Positions 40,598 through 51,964 of a stretch of DNA of 64,000 nucleotides are shown piece after piece. The DNA is from Zoroaster sp. YZ-2022 (lineage: Eukaryota > Echinodermata > Asteroidea > Forcipulatida > Zoroasteridae). The translations under genes were made by a program, and so were the position numbers. How positions within the stretch are numbered: position 1 is the first letter of the stretch; each line of letters starts with the position of its first letter. The notes beneath the pieces were generated by a model, which was not told the origin of the DNA, made no database searches, and worked only from the letters and a program-made list of their open reading frames with translations. Location: the NCBI GenBank assembly GCA_029582265.1, contig CM055837.1, positions 12,227,926 to 12,291,925 on the forward strand. The letters run 5' to 3'.

Positions 40598-41154
40598 ATA
40601 ATTTTATATCTAAATTAAAGCTTAGGTTCTCCCCTTTCAGAAAAACACCATACTTTTGAATTTGGATAATTATTTCGTACCTTAAACGGCCTCCATGGAC
40701 ACTTAGCCCTCTGTAAAATACCGTCAACTTGCATGCGGTTTCACCGCAAACAATACAGCACTATACAGTGTTACAAAAAAACATTTCTATGGTTGGGAAT
40801 AACTTTTTAAGTTTTCAAGGAAGGCCGATAATTTTATATCTAAATTAAAGCTTAGGTTCTCCTCTTTCAGAAAAACACCATACTTTTGAATTTGGATAAT
40901 TATTTCGTACCTTAAACGGCCTCCATGGACACTTAGCCCTCTGTAAAATACCGTCAACTTGCATGCGGTTTCACCGCAAACAATACAGCACTATACAGTG
41001 TTACAAAAAAAACATTTCTATGGTTGGGAATAACTTTTTAAGTTTTCAAGGGAGGCCGATAATTTTATATCTAAATTAAAGCTTAGGTTCTCCCCTTTCA
41101 GAAAAACACCATACTTTTGAATTTGGATAATTATTTCGTACCTTAAACGGCCTC

Positions 41155-41200
41155 CATGTAAAAACGCCCTCTGTAAAAAAAACGCCCTCTGTAAAATACC
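41155..41200 (+). repeat. 18-bp duplication inside a monomer
   Basis: The word aacgccctctgtaaaa occurs at 41163-41178 and again at 41181-41196, replacing the normal ggacacttagccctctgtaaaa segment. It combines a rearranged start with a short tandem duplication and is unique in the window. Confidence 0.75.
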
Positions 41201-44200
41201 GTCAACTTGCATGCGGTTTCACCGCAAACAATACAGCACTATACAGTGTTACAAAAAAAAAACATTTCTATGGTTGGGAATAACTTTTAAAGTTTTCAAG
41301 GGAGGCCGATAATTTTATATCTAAATTAAAGCTTAGGTTTCCCCTTTCAGAAAAACACCATACTTTTGAATTTGGATAATTATTTCGTACCTTAAACGGC
41401 CTCCATGGACACTTAGCCCTCTGTAAAATACGGTCAACTTGCATGCGGTTTCACCGCAAACAATACACACTATACAGTGTTACAAAAAAAAAACATTTCT
41501 TTGGTTGGGAATAACTTTTAAAGTTTTCAAGGGAGGCCGATAATTTTATATCTAAATTAAAGCTTAGGTTCTCCCCTTTCAGAAAAACACCATACTTTTG
41601 AATTTGGATAATTTGTTCGTACCTTAAACGGCCTCCATGGACACTTAGCCCTCTGTAAAATACCGTCAACTTGCATGCGGTTTCACCGCAAACAATACAG
41701 CACTATACAGTGTTACAAAAAAAAGATTTCTATGGTTGGGAATAACTTTTAAAGTTTTCATGGGAGGCCGATAATTTTATATCTAAATTAAAGTTTAGGT
41801 TCTCCCCTTTCAGAAAAACACCATACATTTGAATTTGGATAATTATTTCGTACCTTAAACGGCCTCCATGGACATAGCCCTCTGTAAAATACCGTCAACT
41901 TGCATGCGGTTTCACCGCAAACAATACAGCACTATACAGTGTTACAAAAAAAAACATTTCTATGGTTGGGAATAACTTTTAAAGTTTTCAAGGGAGGCCG
42001 ATAATTTTATATCTAAATTAAAGCTTAGGTTCTCCCCTTTCAGAAAAACACCATACTTTTGAATTTGGATAATTAATTCGTACCTTAAACGGCCTCCATG
42101 GACACTTAGCCCTCTGTAAAATACCGTCAACTTGCATGCGGTTTCACCGCAAACAATACAGCACTATACAGTGTTACAAAAAAAAAATTTCTATGGTTGG
42201 GAATAACTTTTAAAGTTTTCAAGGGAGGCCGATAATTTTATATCTAAATTAAAGCTTAGGTTCTCCCCTTTCAGAAAAACACCATACATTTGAATTTGGA
42301 TAATTATTTCGTACCTTAAACGGCCTCCATGGACACTTAGCCATCTGTAAAATACCGTCAACTTGCATGCGGTTTCACCGCAAACAATACAGCACTATAC
42401 AGTGTTACAAAAAAAAAACATTTCTATGGTTGGGAATAACTTTTAAAGTTTTCAAGGGAGGCCGATAATTTTATATCTAAATTAAAGCTTAGGTTCTCCC
42501 CTTTCAGAAAAACACCATACTTTTGAATTTGGATAATTGTTTCGTACCTTAAACGGCCTCCATGGACACTTAGCCCTCTGTAAAATACCGTCAACTTGCA
42601 TGCGGTTTCACCGCAAACAATACAGCACTATACAGTGTTACACAAAAAAAAAACATTTCTATGGTTGGGAATAACTTTTTAAAGTTTTCAAGGAGGCCGA
42701 TAATTTTATATCTAAATTAAAGCTTAGGTTCTCCCTTTCAGAAAAACACCATACTTTTGAATTTGTATATTTTTTTCGTACCTTAACCGGCCTACATGGA
42801 AACATAGCCCACTTTAAAATACCGTCAACTTGCATGCGTTTTCACCGCAAACAATACAACACTATACAGTGTTACAAAAAACATTTCTATGGTTGGGAAT
42901 AACTTTTAAAGTTTTCAAAGGGAGGCCGATAATTTTATATCTAAATTAAAGCTTAGGTTCTCCCCTTTCAGAAAAACACCATACTTTTGAATTTGGATAA
43001 TTTTTTCGTACCTTAAACGGCCTCCATGGACACTTAGCCCTCTGTAAAATACCGTCAACTTGCATGCGGTTTCACCGCAAACAATACAGCACTATACAGT
43101 GTTACAAAAAAAACATTTCTATGGTTGGGAATAACTTTTAAAGTTTTCAAGGGAGGCCGATAATTTTATATCTAAATTAAAGCTTAGGTTCTCCCCTTTC
43201 AGAAAAACACCATACTTTTGAATTTGGAAAAAAAAATCGTACCTTAAACGGCCTCCATGGACACTTAGCCCTCTGTAAAATACCGTCAACTTGCATGCGG
43301 TTTCACCGCAAACAATACAGCACTATACAGTGTTACAAAAAAAACATTTCTATGGTTGGGAATAACTTTTAAAGTTTTCAAGGGAGGCCGATAATTTTAT
43401 ATCTAAATTAAAGCTTACGTTCTCCCTTTCAGAAAAACACCATACTTTTGAATTTGGATAATTTTTTCGTACCTTAAACGGCCTCCATGGACATTTAGCC
43501 CTCTGTAAAATACCGTCAACTTGCATGCGGTTTCACCGCAAACAATACAGCACTATACAGTGTTACAAAAAAAAACATTTCTAGGGTTGGGAATAACTTT
43601 TAAAGTTATCAAGGAGGCCGATAATTTTATATCTAAATTAAAGCTTAGGTTCTCCCTTTCAGAAAAACACCATACTTTTGAATTTGGATAATTTTTCGTA
43701 CCTTAAACGGCCTCCATGGACTTAGCCCTCTTTAAAATACCGTCAACTTGCATGCGGTTTCATCGCAAAGAATACAGCACTATACAGTGTTACAAAAAAA
43801 ATATTTCTATGGTTGGGAATAACTTTTAATGTTTTCAGGGAGGCCGATAATTTTATATCTAAATTAAAGCTTAGGTTCTCCCCTTTCAGAAAAACACCAT
43901 ACTTTTGAATTTGGAAAATTTTTTCGTACCTTAAACGGCCTCCATGGACATAGCCCTCTGTAAATACCGTCAACTTCCATGCGGTTTCACCGCAAACAAT
44001 ACACTATACAGTGTTACAAAAAACATTTCTATGGTTGGGAATAACTTTTAAAGTTTTCAAGGAGGCCGATAATTTTATATCTAAATTAAAGCTTAGGTTC
44101 TCCCTTTCAGAAAAACACCATACATTTGAATTTGGATAATTATTTCGTACCTTAAACGGCCTCCATGGACACTTAGCCCTCTGTAAAATACCGTCAACTT

Positions 44201-47200
44201 GCATGCGGTTTCACCGCAAACAATACAACACTATACAGTGTTACAAAAAAACATTTCTATGGTTGGGAATAACTTTTAAAGTTTTCAAGGGAGGCCGATA
44301 ATTTTATATCTAAATTAAAGCTTAGGTTCTCCCTTTCAGAAAAACACCATACTTTTGAATTTGGATAATTATTCGTACCTTAAACGGCCTCCATGGACAT
44401 AGCCCTCTGTAAAATACCGTCAACTTGCATGCGGTTTCACCGCAAACAATACAACACTATACAGTGTTACAAAAAAAAACATTTCTATGGTTGGGAATAA
44501 CTTTTAAAGTTTTCAAGGAGGCCGATAATTTTATATCTAAATTAAAGCTTAGGTTCTCCCCTTTCAGAAAAACACCATACTTTTGAATTTGGATAATTTT
44601 TCGTACCTTAAACGGCCTCCATGGACACATAGCCCTCTGTAAAATACCGTCAACTTGCATGCGGTTTCACCGCAAATAATACAACACTATACAGTGTTCC
44701 AAAAAAACATTTCTATGGTTGGGAATAACTTTTTAAGTTTTCAAGGAGGCCGATAATTTTATATCTAAATTAAAGCTTAGGTTCTCCCCTTTCAGAAAAA
44801 CACCATACTTTTGAATTTGGATAATTATTTCGTACCTTAAACGGCCTCCATGGGAACATAGCCCTCTGTAAAATACCGTCAACTTGCATGCGGTTTCACC
44901 GCAAACAATACAGCACTATACAGTGTTACAAAAAAAACATTTCTATGGTTGGGAATAACTTTTAAAGTTTTCAAGGGAGGCCGATAATTTTATATCTAAA
45001 TTAAAGCTTAGGTTCTCCCCTTTCAGAAAAACACCATACATTTGAATTTGGATAATTATTTCGTACCTTAAACGGCCTCCATGGACACTTAGCCCTCTGT
45101 AAAATACCGTCAACTTGCATGCGGTTTCACCGCAAACAATACAGCACTATACAGTGTTACAAAAAAACATTTCTATGGTTGGGAATAACTTTTAAAGTTT
45201 TCAAGGGATTCCGATAATGTTATATCTAAATTAAAGCTTAGGTTCTCCCCTTTCAGAAAAACACCATACTTTTGAATTTGGATAATTATTTCGTACCTTA
45301 AACGGCCTCCATGGACATAGCCCTCTGTAAAATACCGTCAACTTGCATGCGGTTTCACCGCAAACAATACAGCACTATACAGTGTTACAAAAAAAACATT
45401 TCTATGGTTGGGAATAACTTTTAAAGTTTTCAAGGGAGGCCGATAATTTTATATCTAAATTAAAGCTTACGTTCTCCCTTTCAGAAAAACACCATACTTT
45501 TGAATTTGGATAATTTTTTCGTACCTTAAACGGCCTCCATGGACACTTAGCCCTCTGTAAAATACCGTCAACTTGCATGCGGTTTCACCGCAAACAATAC
45601 AGCACTATACAGTGTTACAAAAAAAACATTTCTATGGTTGGGAATAACTTTTAAAGTTTTCAAGGGAGGCCGATAATTTTATATCTAAATTAAAGCTTAG
45701 GTTCTCCCCTTTCAGAAAAACACCATACTTTTGAATTTGGATAATTATTTCGTACCTTAAACGGCCTCCATGGACACTTAGCCCTCTGTAAAATACCGTC
45801 AACTTGCATGCGGTTTCACCGCAAACAATACAGCACTATACAGTGTTACAAAAAAAACATTTCTATGGTTGGGAATAACTTTTAAAGTTTTCAAGGGAGG
45901 CCGATAATTTTATATCTAAATTAAAGCTTAGGTTCTCCCCTTTCAGAAAAACACCATACTTTTGAATTTGGATAATTTTTGTACCTTAAACGGCCTCCAT
46001 GGACACTTAGCCCTCTGTAAAATACGGTCAACTTGCATGCGGTTTCAACGCAAACAATACAGCACTATACAGTGTTACAAAAAAAAACATTTCTATGGTT
46101 GGGAATAACTTTTAAAGTTTTCAACGGAGGCCGATAATTTTATATCTAAATTAAAGCTTAGGTTCTCCCCTTTCAGAAAAACACCATACTTTTGAATTTG
46201 GATAATTATTTCGTACCTTAAACGGCCTCCATGGACACTTAGCCCTCTGTAAAATACCGTCAACTTGCATGCGGTTTCACCGCAAACAATACAGCACTAT
46301 ACAGTGTTACAAAAAAACATTTCTATGGTTGGGAATAACATTTAAAGTTTTCAAGAGGCCGATAATTTTATATCTAAATTAAAGCTTAGGTTCTCCCTTT
46401 CAGAAAAACACCATACTTTTGAATTTGGATAATTATTTCGTACCTTAAACGGCCTCCATGGACACTTAGCCCTCTGTAAATATACCGTCAACTTGCATGC
46501 GGTTTCACCGCAAACAATACAACACTATACAGTGTTACAAAAAACATTTCTATGGTTGGGAATAACCTTTAAAGTATTCAAGGGAGGCCGATAATTTTAT
46601 ATCTAAATTAAAGCTTAGGTTCTCCTCTTTCAGAAAAACACCATACTTTTGAATTTGGATAATTATTTCGTACCTTAAACGGCCTCCATGGACATAGCCC
46701 TCTGTAAAATACCGTCAACTTGCATGCGGTTTCACCGCAAACAATACAGCACTATACAGTGTTACAAAAAAAACATTTCTATGGTTGGGAATAACTTTTA
46801 AAGTTTTCAAGGGAGGCCGATAATTTTATATCTAAATTAAAGCTTAGGTTCTCCCCTTTCAGAAAAACACCATACTTTTGAATTTGGATAATTATTTCGT
46901 ACCTTAAACGGCCTCCATGGACATAGCCCTCTGTAAAATACCGTCAACTTGCATGCGGTTTCACCGCAAACAATACAGCACTATACAGTGTTACAAAAAA
47001 ACATTTCTATGGTTGGGAATAACTTTTAAAGTTTTCAAGGGAGGCCGATAATTTTATATCTAAATTAAAGCTTAGGTTCTCCCCTTTCAGAAAAACACCA
47101 TACTTTTGAATTTGGATAATTATTTCGTACCTTAAACGGCCTGCATGGACATAGCCCTCTGTAAAATACCGTCAACTTGCATGCGGTTTCAACGCAAACA

Positions 47201-50200
47201 ATACAGCCCTATACAGTGTTAGAAAAAAAACATTTCTATGGTTGGGAATAACTTTTAAAGTTTTCAAGGGAGGCCGATAATTTTATATCTAAATTAAAGC
47301 TTAGGTTCTCCCCTTTCAGAAAAACACCATACTTTTGAATTTGGATAATTATTTCGTACCTTAAACGGCCTCCATGGACACATAGCCCTCTGTAAAATAC
47401 CGTCAACTTCCATGCGGTTTCACCGCAAACAATACAACACTATACAGTGTTACAAAAAAAACATTTCTATGGTTGGGAATAACTTTTAAAGTTTTCAAGG
47501 AGGCCGATAATTTTATATCTAAATTAAAGCTTAGGTTCTCGCTTTCAGAAAAACACCATACTTTTGAATTTGGATAATTATTTCGTTCCTTAAACGGCCT
47601 CCATGGACGCCAGCCCTCTGTAAAATACCGTCAACTTGCATGCGGTTTCACCGCAAACAATACAGCACTATACAGTGTTACAAAAAAACATTTCTAGGGT
47701 TGGGAATAACTTTTAAAGTTTTCAAGGGAGGCCGATAATTTTATATCTAAATTAAAGCTTAGGTTCTCCCCTTTCAGAAAAACACCATACTTTTGAATTT
47801 GGATAATGTTTTCGTACCTTAAACGGCCTCCATGGACACTTAGCCCTCTGTAAAATACCGTCAACTTGCATGCGGTTTCACCGCAAACAATACAGCACTA
47901 TACAGTGTTACAAAAAAAAAAAATTCTATGGTTGGGAATAACTTTTAAAGTTTTCAAGGGAGGCCGATAATTTTATATCTAAATTAAAGCTTAGGTTCTC
48001 CCCTTTCAGAAAAACACCATACTTTTGAATTTGGATAATTATTTCGTACCTTAATTAAACGGCCTCCATGGACACTTAGCCCTCTGTAAAATACCGTCAA
48101 CTTGCATGCGGTTTCACCGCAAACAATACAGCACTATACAGTGTTACAAAAAATACATTTCTAGGGTTGGGAATAACTTTTAAAGTTTTCAAGGGAGGCC
48201 GATAATTTTATATCTAAATTAAAGCTTAGGTTCTCCCCTTTCAGAAAAACACCATACTTTTGAATTTGGAAAATTTTTTCGTACCTTAAACGGCCTCCAT
48301 GGACCGCCAGCCCTCTGTAAAATACCGTCAACTTGCATGCGGTTTCACCGCAAACAATACAACACTATACAGTGTTACAAAAAAAAAACATTCTCTATGG
48401 TTGGGAATAACTTTTAAAGTTTTCAAGGGAGGCCGATAATTTTATATCTAAATTAAAAGCTTAGGTTCTCCCTTTCAGAAAAACACCATACTTTTGAATT
48501 TGGATAATTATTTCGTAGCTTAAACGGCCTCCATGGACCTTAGCCCTCTGTAAAATACCGTCAACTTGCATGCGGTTTCACCACAAACACTATACAGTGT
48601 TACAAAAAAACATTTCTATGGTTGGGAATAACTTTTAAAGTTTTCAAGGGAGGCCGATAATTTTATATCTAAATTAAAGCTTAGGTTCTCCCCTTTCAGA
48701 AAAACACCATACTTTTGAATTTGGATAATTTTTTCGTACCTTAAACGGCCTCCATGGACACTTAGCCCTCTGTAAAATACCGTCAACTTGCATGCGGTTT
48801 CACCGCAAACAATACAACACTATACAGTCTTACAAAAAAACATTTCTATGGTTGGGAATAACTTTTAAAGTTTTCAAGGTAGGCCGATAATTTTATATCT
48901 AAATTAAACTTAGGTTCTCCCCTTTCAGAAAAACACCATACTTTTGAATTTGGATAATTATTTCGTACCTTAAACGGCCTCCATGGACATAGCCCTCTGT
49001 AAAATACCGTCAACTTGCATGCGGTTTCACCGCAAACAATACAACACTATACGGTGTTACAAAAACATTTCTATGGTTGGAATAACTTTTAAAGTTTTCA
49101 AGGGAGGCCGATAATTTTATATCTAAATTAAAGCTTAGGTTCTCTCCTTTCAGAAAAACACCATACTTTTGAATTTGGAATTTTTTTTCGTACCTTAATT
49201 AAACGGCCTCCATGGACACTTAGCCCTCTGTAAAATACCGTCAACTTCCATGCGGTTTCACCGCAAACAATACAGCACTATACAGTGTTACAAAAAAACA
49301 TTTCTAGGGTTGGGAATAACTTTTAAAGTTTTCAAGGGAGGCCGATAATTTTATATCTAAATTAAAGCTTAGGTTCTCCCCTTTCAGAAAAACACCATAC
49401 TTTTGAATTTGGATAATTTTTCGTACCTTAAACGGCCTCCATGGACACAGCCCTCTGTAAAATACCGTCAACTTGCATGCGGTTTCACCGCAAACAATAC
49501 AGCACTATACAGTGTTACAAAAAAAACATTTCTATGGTTGGGAATAACTTTTAAAGTTTTCAAGGGAGGCCGATAATTTTATATCTAAATTAAAGCTTAG
49601 GTTCTCCCCTTTCAGAAAAACACCATACTTTTGAATTTGGATAATTATTTCGTACCTTAAACGGCCTCCATGGACACATAGCCTCTGTAAAATACCGTCA
49701 ACTTCCATGCGGTTTCACCGCAAACAATACAGCACTATACAGTGTTACAAAAAAAAAATTTCTATGGTTGGGAATAACTTTTAAAGTTTTCAAGGGAGGC
49801 CGATAATTTTATATCTAAATTAAAGCTTAGGTTCTCCCGTTTCAGAAAAACACCATACTTTTGAATTTGGATAATGTTTCGTACCTTAAACGGCCTCCAT
49901 GGACACTTAGCCCTCTGTAAAATACCGTCAACTTGCATGCGGTTTCACCGCAAACAATACAGCACTATACAGTGTTACAAAAACAAAAATTTCTATGGTT
50001 GGGAATAACTTTTAAAGTTTTCAAGGGATACCGATAATTGTATATCTAAATTAAAGCTTAGGTTCTCCCTTTCAGAAAAACACCATACATTTGAATTTGG
50101 ATAATTATTCCGTACCTTAAACGGCCTCCATGGACATAGCCCTCTGTAAAATACCGTCAACTTGCATGCGGTTTCACCGCAAACAATAACACTATACAGT

Positions 50201-50684
50201 GTTACAAAAAAAAACATTTCTATGGTTGGGAATAACTTTTAAAAGTTTTCAAGGCCGATAATTTTATATCTAAATTAAAGCTTGGGTTCTCCCCTTTCAG
50301 AAAATCACCCTACATTTGTATTTTGTAATAATTGTTCGTACCTTAAACGGCCTCCATGGACACTTAGCCCTCTGTAAAATACCGTCAACTTGCATGCGGT
50401 TTCACCGCAAACAATACAACACTATACAGTGTTACAAAAAAAAATTTCTATGGTTGGGAATAACTTTAAAGTTTTCAAGGGAGGCCGATAATTTTATATC
50501 TAAATTAAAGCTTAGGTTCTCCCTTTCAGAAAAACACCATACTTTTGAATTTGGATAATTTTTTCGTACCTTAAACGGCCTCCATGGACACAGCACTCTG
50601 TAAAAAATACCGTCAACTTGCATTCTGTTTCACCGCAAACAATACAGCACTATACAGTGTTACAAAAAAAACATTTCTAGGGTT

Positions 50685-50805
50685 GGGAATAAATTTTAAA
50701 TTTTTCAATTGAGGCCTATAATTTTATATCTAAATTAAATCTTACGTTCTCCCCGTTAAGAAAAACACCATACTTTTTGAATTTGGAAAATTTTTCCGTT
50801 CCTTA
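50685..50805 (+). repeat. Divergent unit near the right end of block 2
   Basis: Substitutions cluster here: aaattttaaatttttcaatt, gaggcctataat, atcttacgttctccccgtta and tttttccgttcc. Neighbouring units are closer to consensus. It lies within the last kilobase before the gap, where other irregular units also occur: 50241-50260 lost part of agggagg, 51041 reads cgggccatgg, and 51165 reads caagggataatt. Confidence 0.55.
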
Positions 50806-51464
50806 AACGGCCTCCATGGACACTTAGCCCTCTGTAAAATACCGTCAACTTGCATGCGGTTTCACCGCAAACAATACAGCACTATACAGTGTTACAAAAA
50901 AAAAATTCTATGGTTGGGAATAACTTTTAAAGTTTTCAAGGGAGGCCGATAATTTTATATCTAAATTAAAGCTTAGGTTCTCTCCTTTCAGAAAAACACC
51001 ATACATTTGAATTTGGATAATTATTTCGTACCTTAAACGGGCCATGGACATAGCCATCTGTAAAATACCGTCAACTTGCATGCGGTTTCACCGCAAACAA
51101 TACAACACTATACAGTGTTACAAAAAAAATTTCTATGGTTGGGAATAACTTTTAAAGTTTTCAAGGGATAATTTTATATCTAAATTAAAACAGGGTTCTC
51201 CCCTTTCAGAAAAACACCATACTTTTGAATTTGGATAATTATTTCGTACCTTAAACGGCCTCCATGGACACTTAGCCCTCTGTAAAAATACCGTCAACTT
51301 GCATGCGGTTTCACCGCAAACAATACAACACTATACAGTGTTACAAAAAAGATTTCTATGGTTGGGAATAACTTTAAAGTTTTCAAGGAGGCCGATAATT
51401 TATATATCTAAATTAAAGCTTAGGTTCTCCCCCTTTTCAAAAAACCATACATTTGAATTTGGAT

Positions 51465-51964
51465 NNNNNNNNNNNNNNNNNNNNNNNNNNNNNNNNNNNN
51501 NNNNNNNNNNNNNNNNNNNNNNNNNNNNNNNNNNNNNNNNNNNNNNNNNNNNNNNNNNNNNNNNNNNNNNNNNNNNNNNNNNNNNNNNNNNNNNNNNNNN
51601 NNNNNNNNNNNNNNNNNNNNNNNNNNNNNNNNNNNNNNNNNNNNNNNNNNNNNNNNNNNNNNNNNNNNNNNNNNNNNNNNNNNNNNNNNNNNNNNNNNNN
51701 NNNNNNNNNNNNNNNNNNNNNNNNNNNNNNNNNNNNNNNNNNNNNNNNNNNNNNNNNNNNNNNNNNNNNNNNNNNNNNNNNNNNNNNNNNNNNNNNNNNN
51801 NNNNNNNNNNNNNNNNNNNNNNNNNNNNNNNNNNNNNNNNNNNNNNNNNNNNNNNNNNNNNNNNNNNNNNNNNNNNNNNNNNNNNNNNNNNNNNNNNNNN
51901 NNNNNNNNNNNNNNNNNNNNNNNNNNNNNNNNNNNNNNNNNNNNNNNNNNNNNNNNNNNNNNNN
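51465..51964. other. Second assembly gap of exactly 500 N
   Basis: A run of N from 51465 through 51964, the same length as the first gap, so again a placeholder. The satellite is in plus orientation on its left and in minus orientation on its right. Confidence 0.99.

Larger units (their letters stand above)
40450..40680 (+). repeat. Representative monomer (231 bp)
   Basis: This unit matches the array consensus throughout. In order it holds: cggcctcc (40456-40463), arm one of an inverted repeat; tccatgga (40461-40468), a palindrome holding an NcoI-type ccatgg; gcatgc just before the hairpin; the hairpin gcggtttcaccgc (40504-40516); cactatacagtg (40528-40539); an A-run of eight (40544-40551); ggaggccg (40590-40597), arm two of the inverted repeat; an AT-only stretch with aagctt (40618-40623); a pyrimidine run cccctttcag; and an AT-rich end finishing in ttcgtac. 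The unit boundary is my choice; any rotation is equally valid. Confidence 0.9.
20570..51464 (+). repeat. Satellite array block 2, about 134 plus-strand units
   Basis: The same monomer continues head to tail without any other DNA, at a spacing close to 230 bp. Compared with block 1, the cgtagg variant has nearly vanished (one case near 27748), gaggccgat is almost universal, and caccatac replaces cccaatac. The segment after ccatgga takes one of four forms: cacttagccc, catagccc, cgccagccc or cacatagccc. Other recurrent variants are cttccatgcgg for cttgcatgcgg, acaacac for acagcac, attacag for aatacag, agattt for acattt, tctaggg for tctatgg, and catacatttg for catacttttg. The first 6 kb and the last kilobase are much noisier than the middle. 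Confidence 0.97.
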
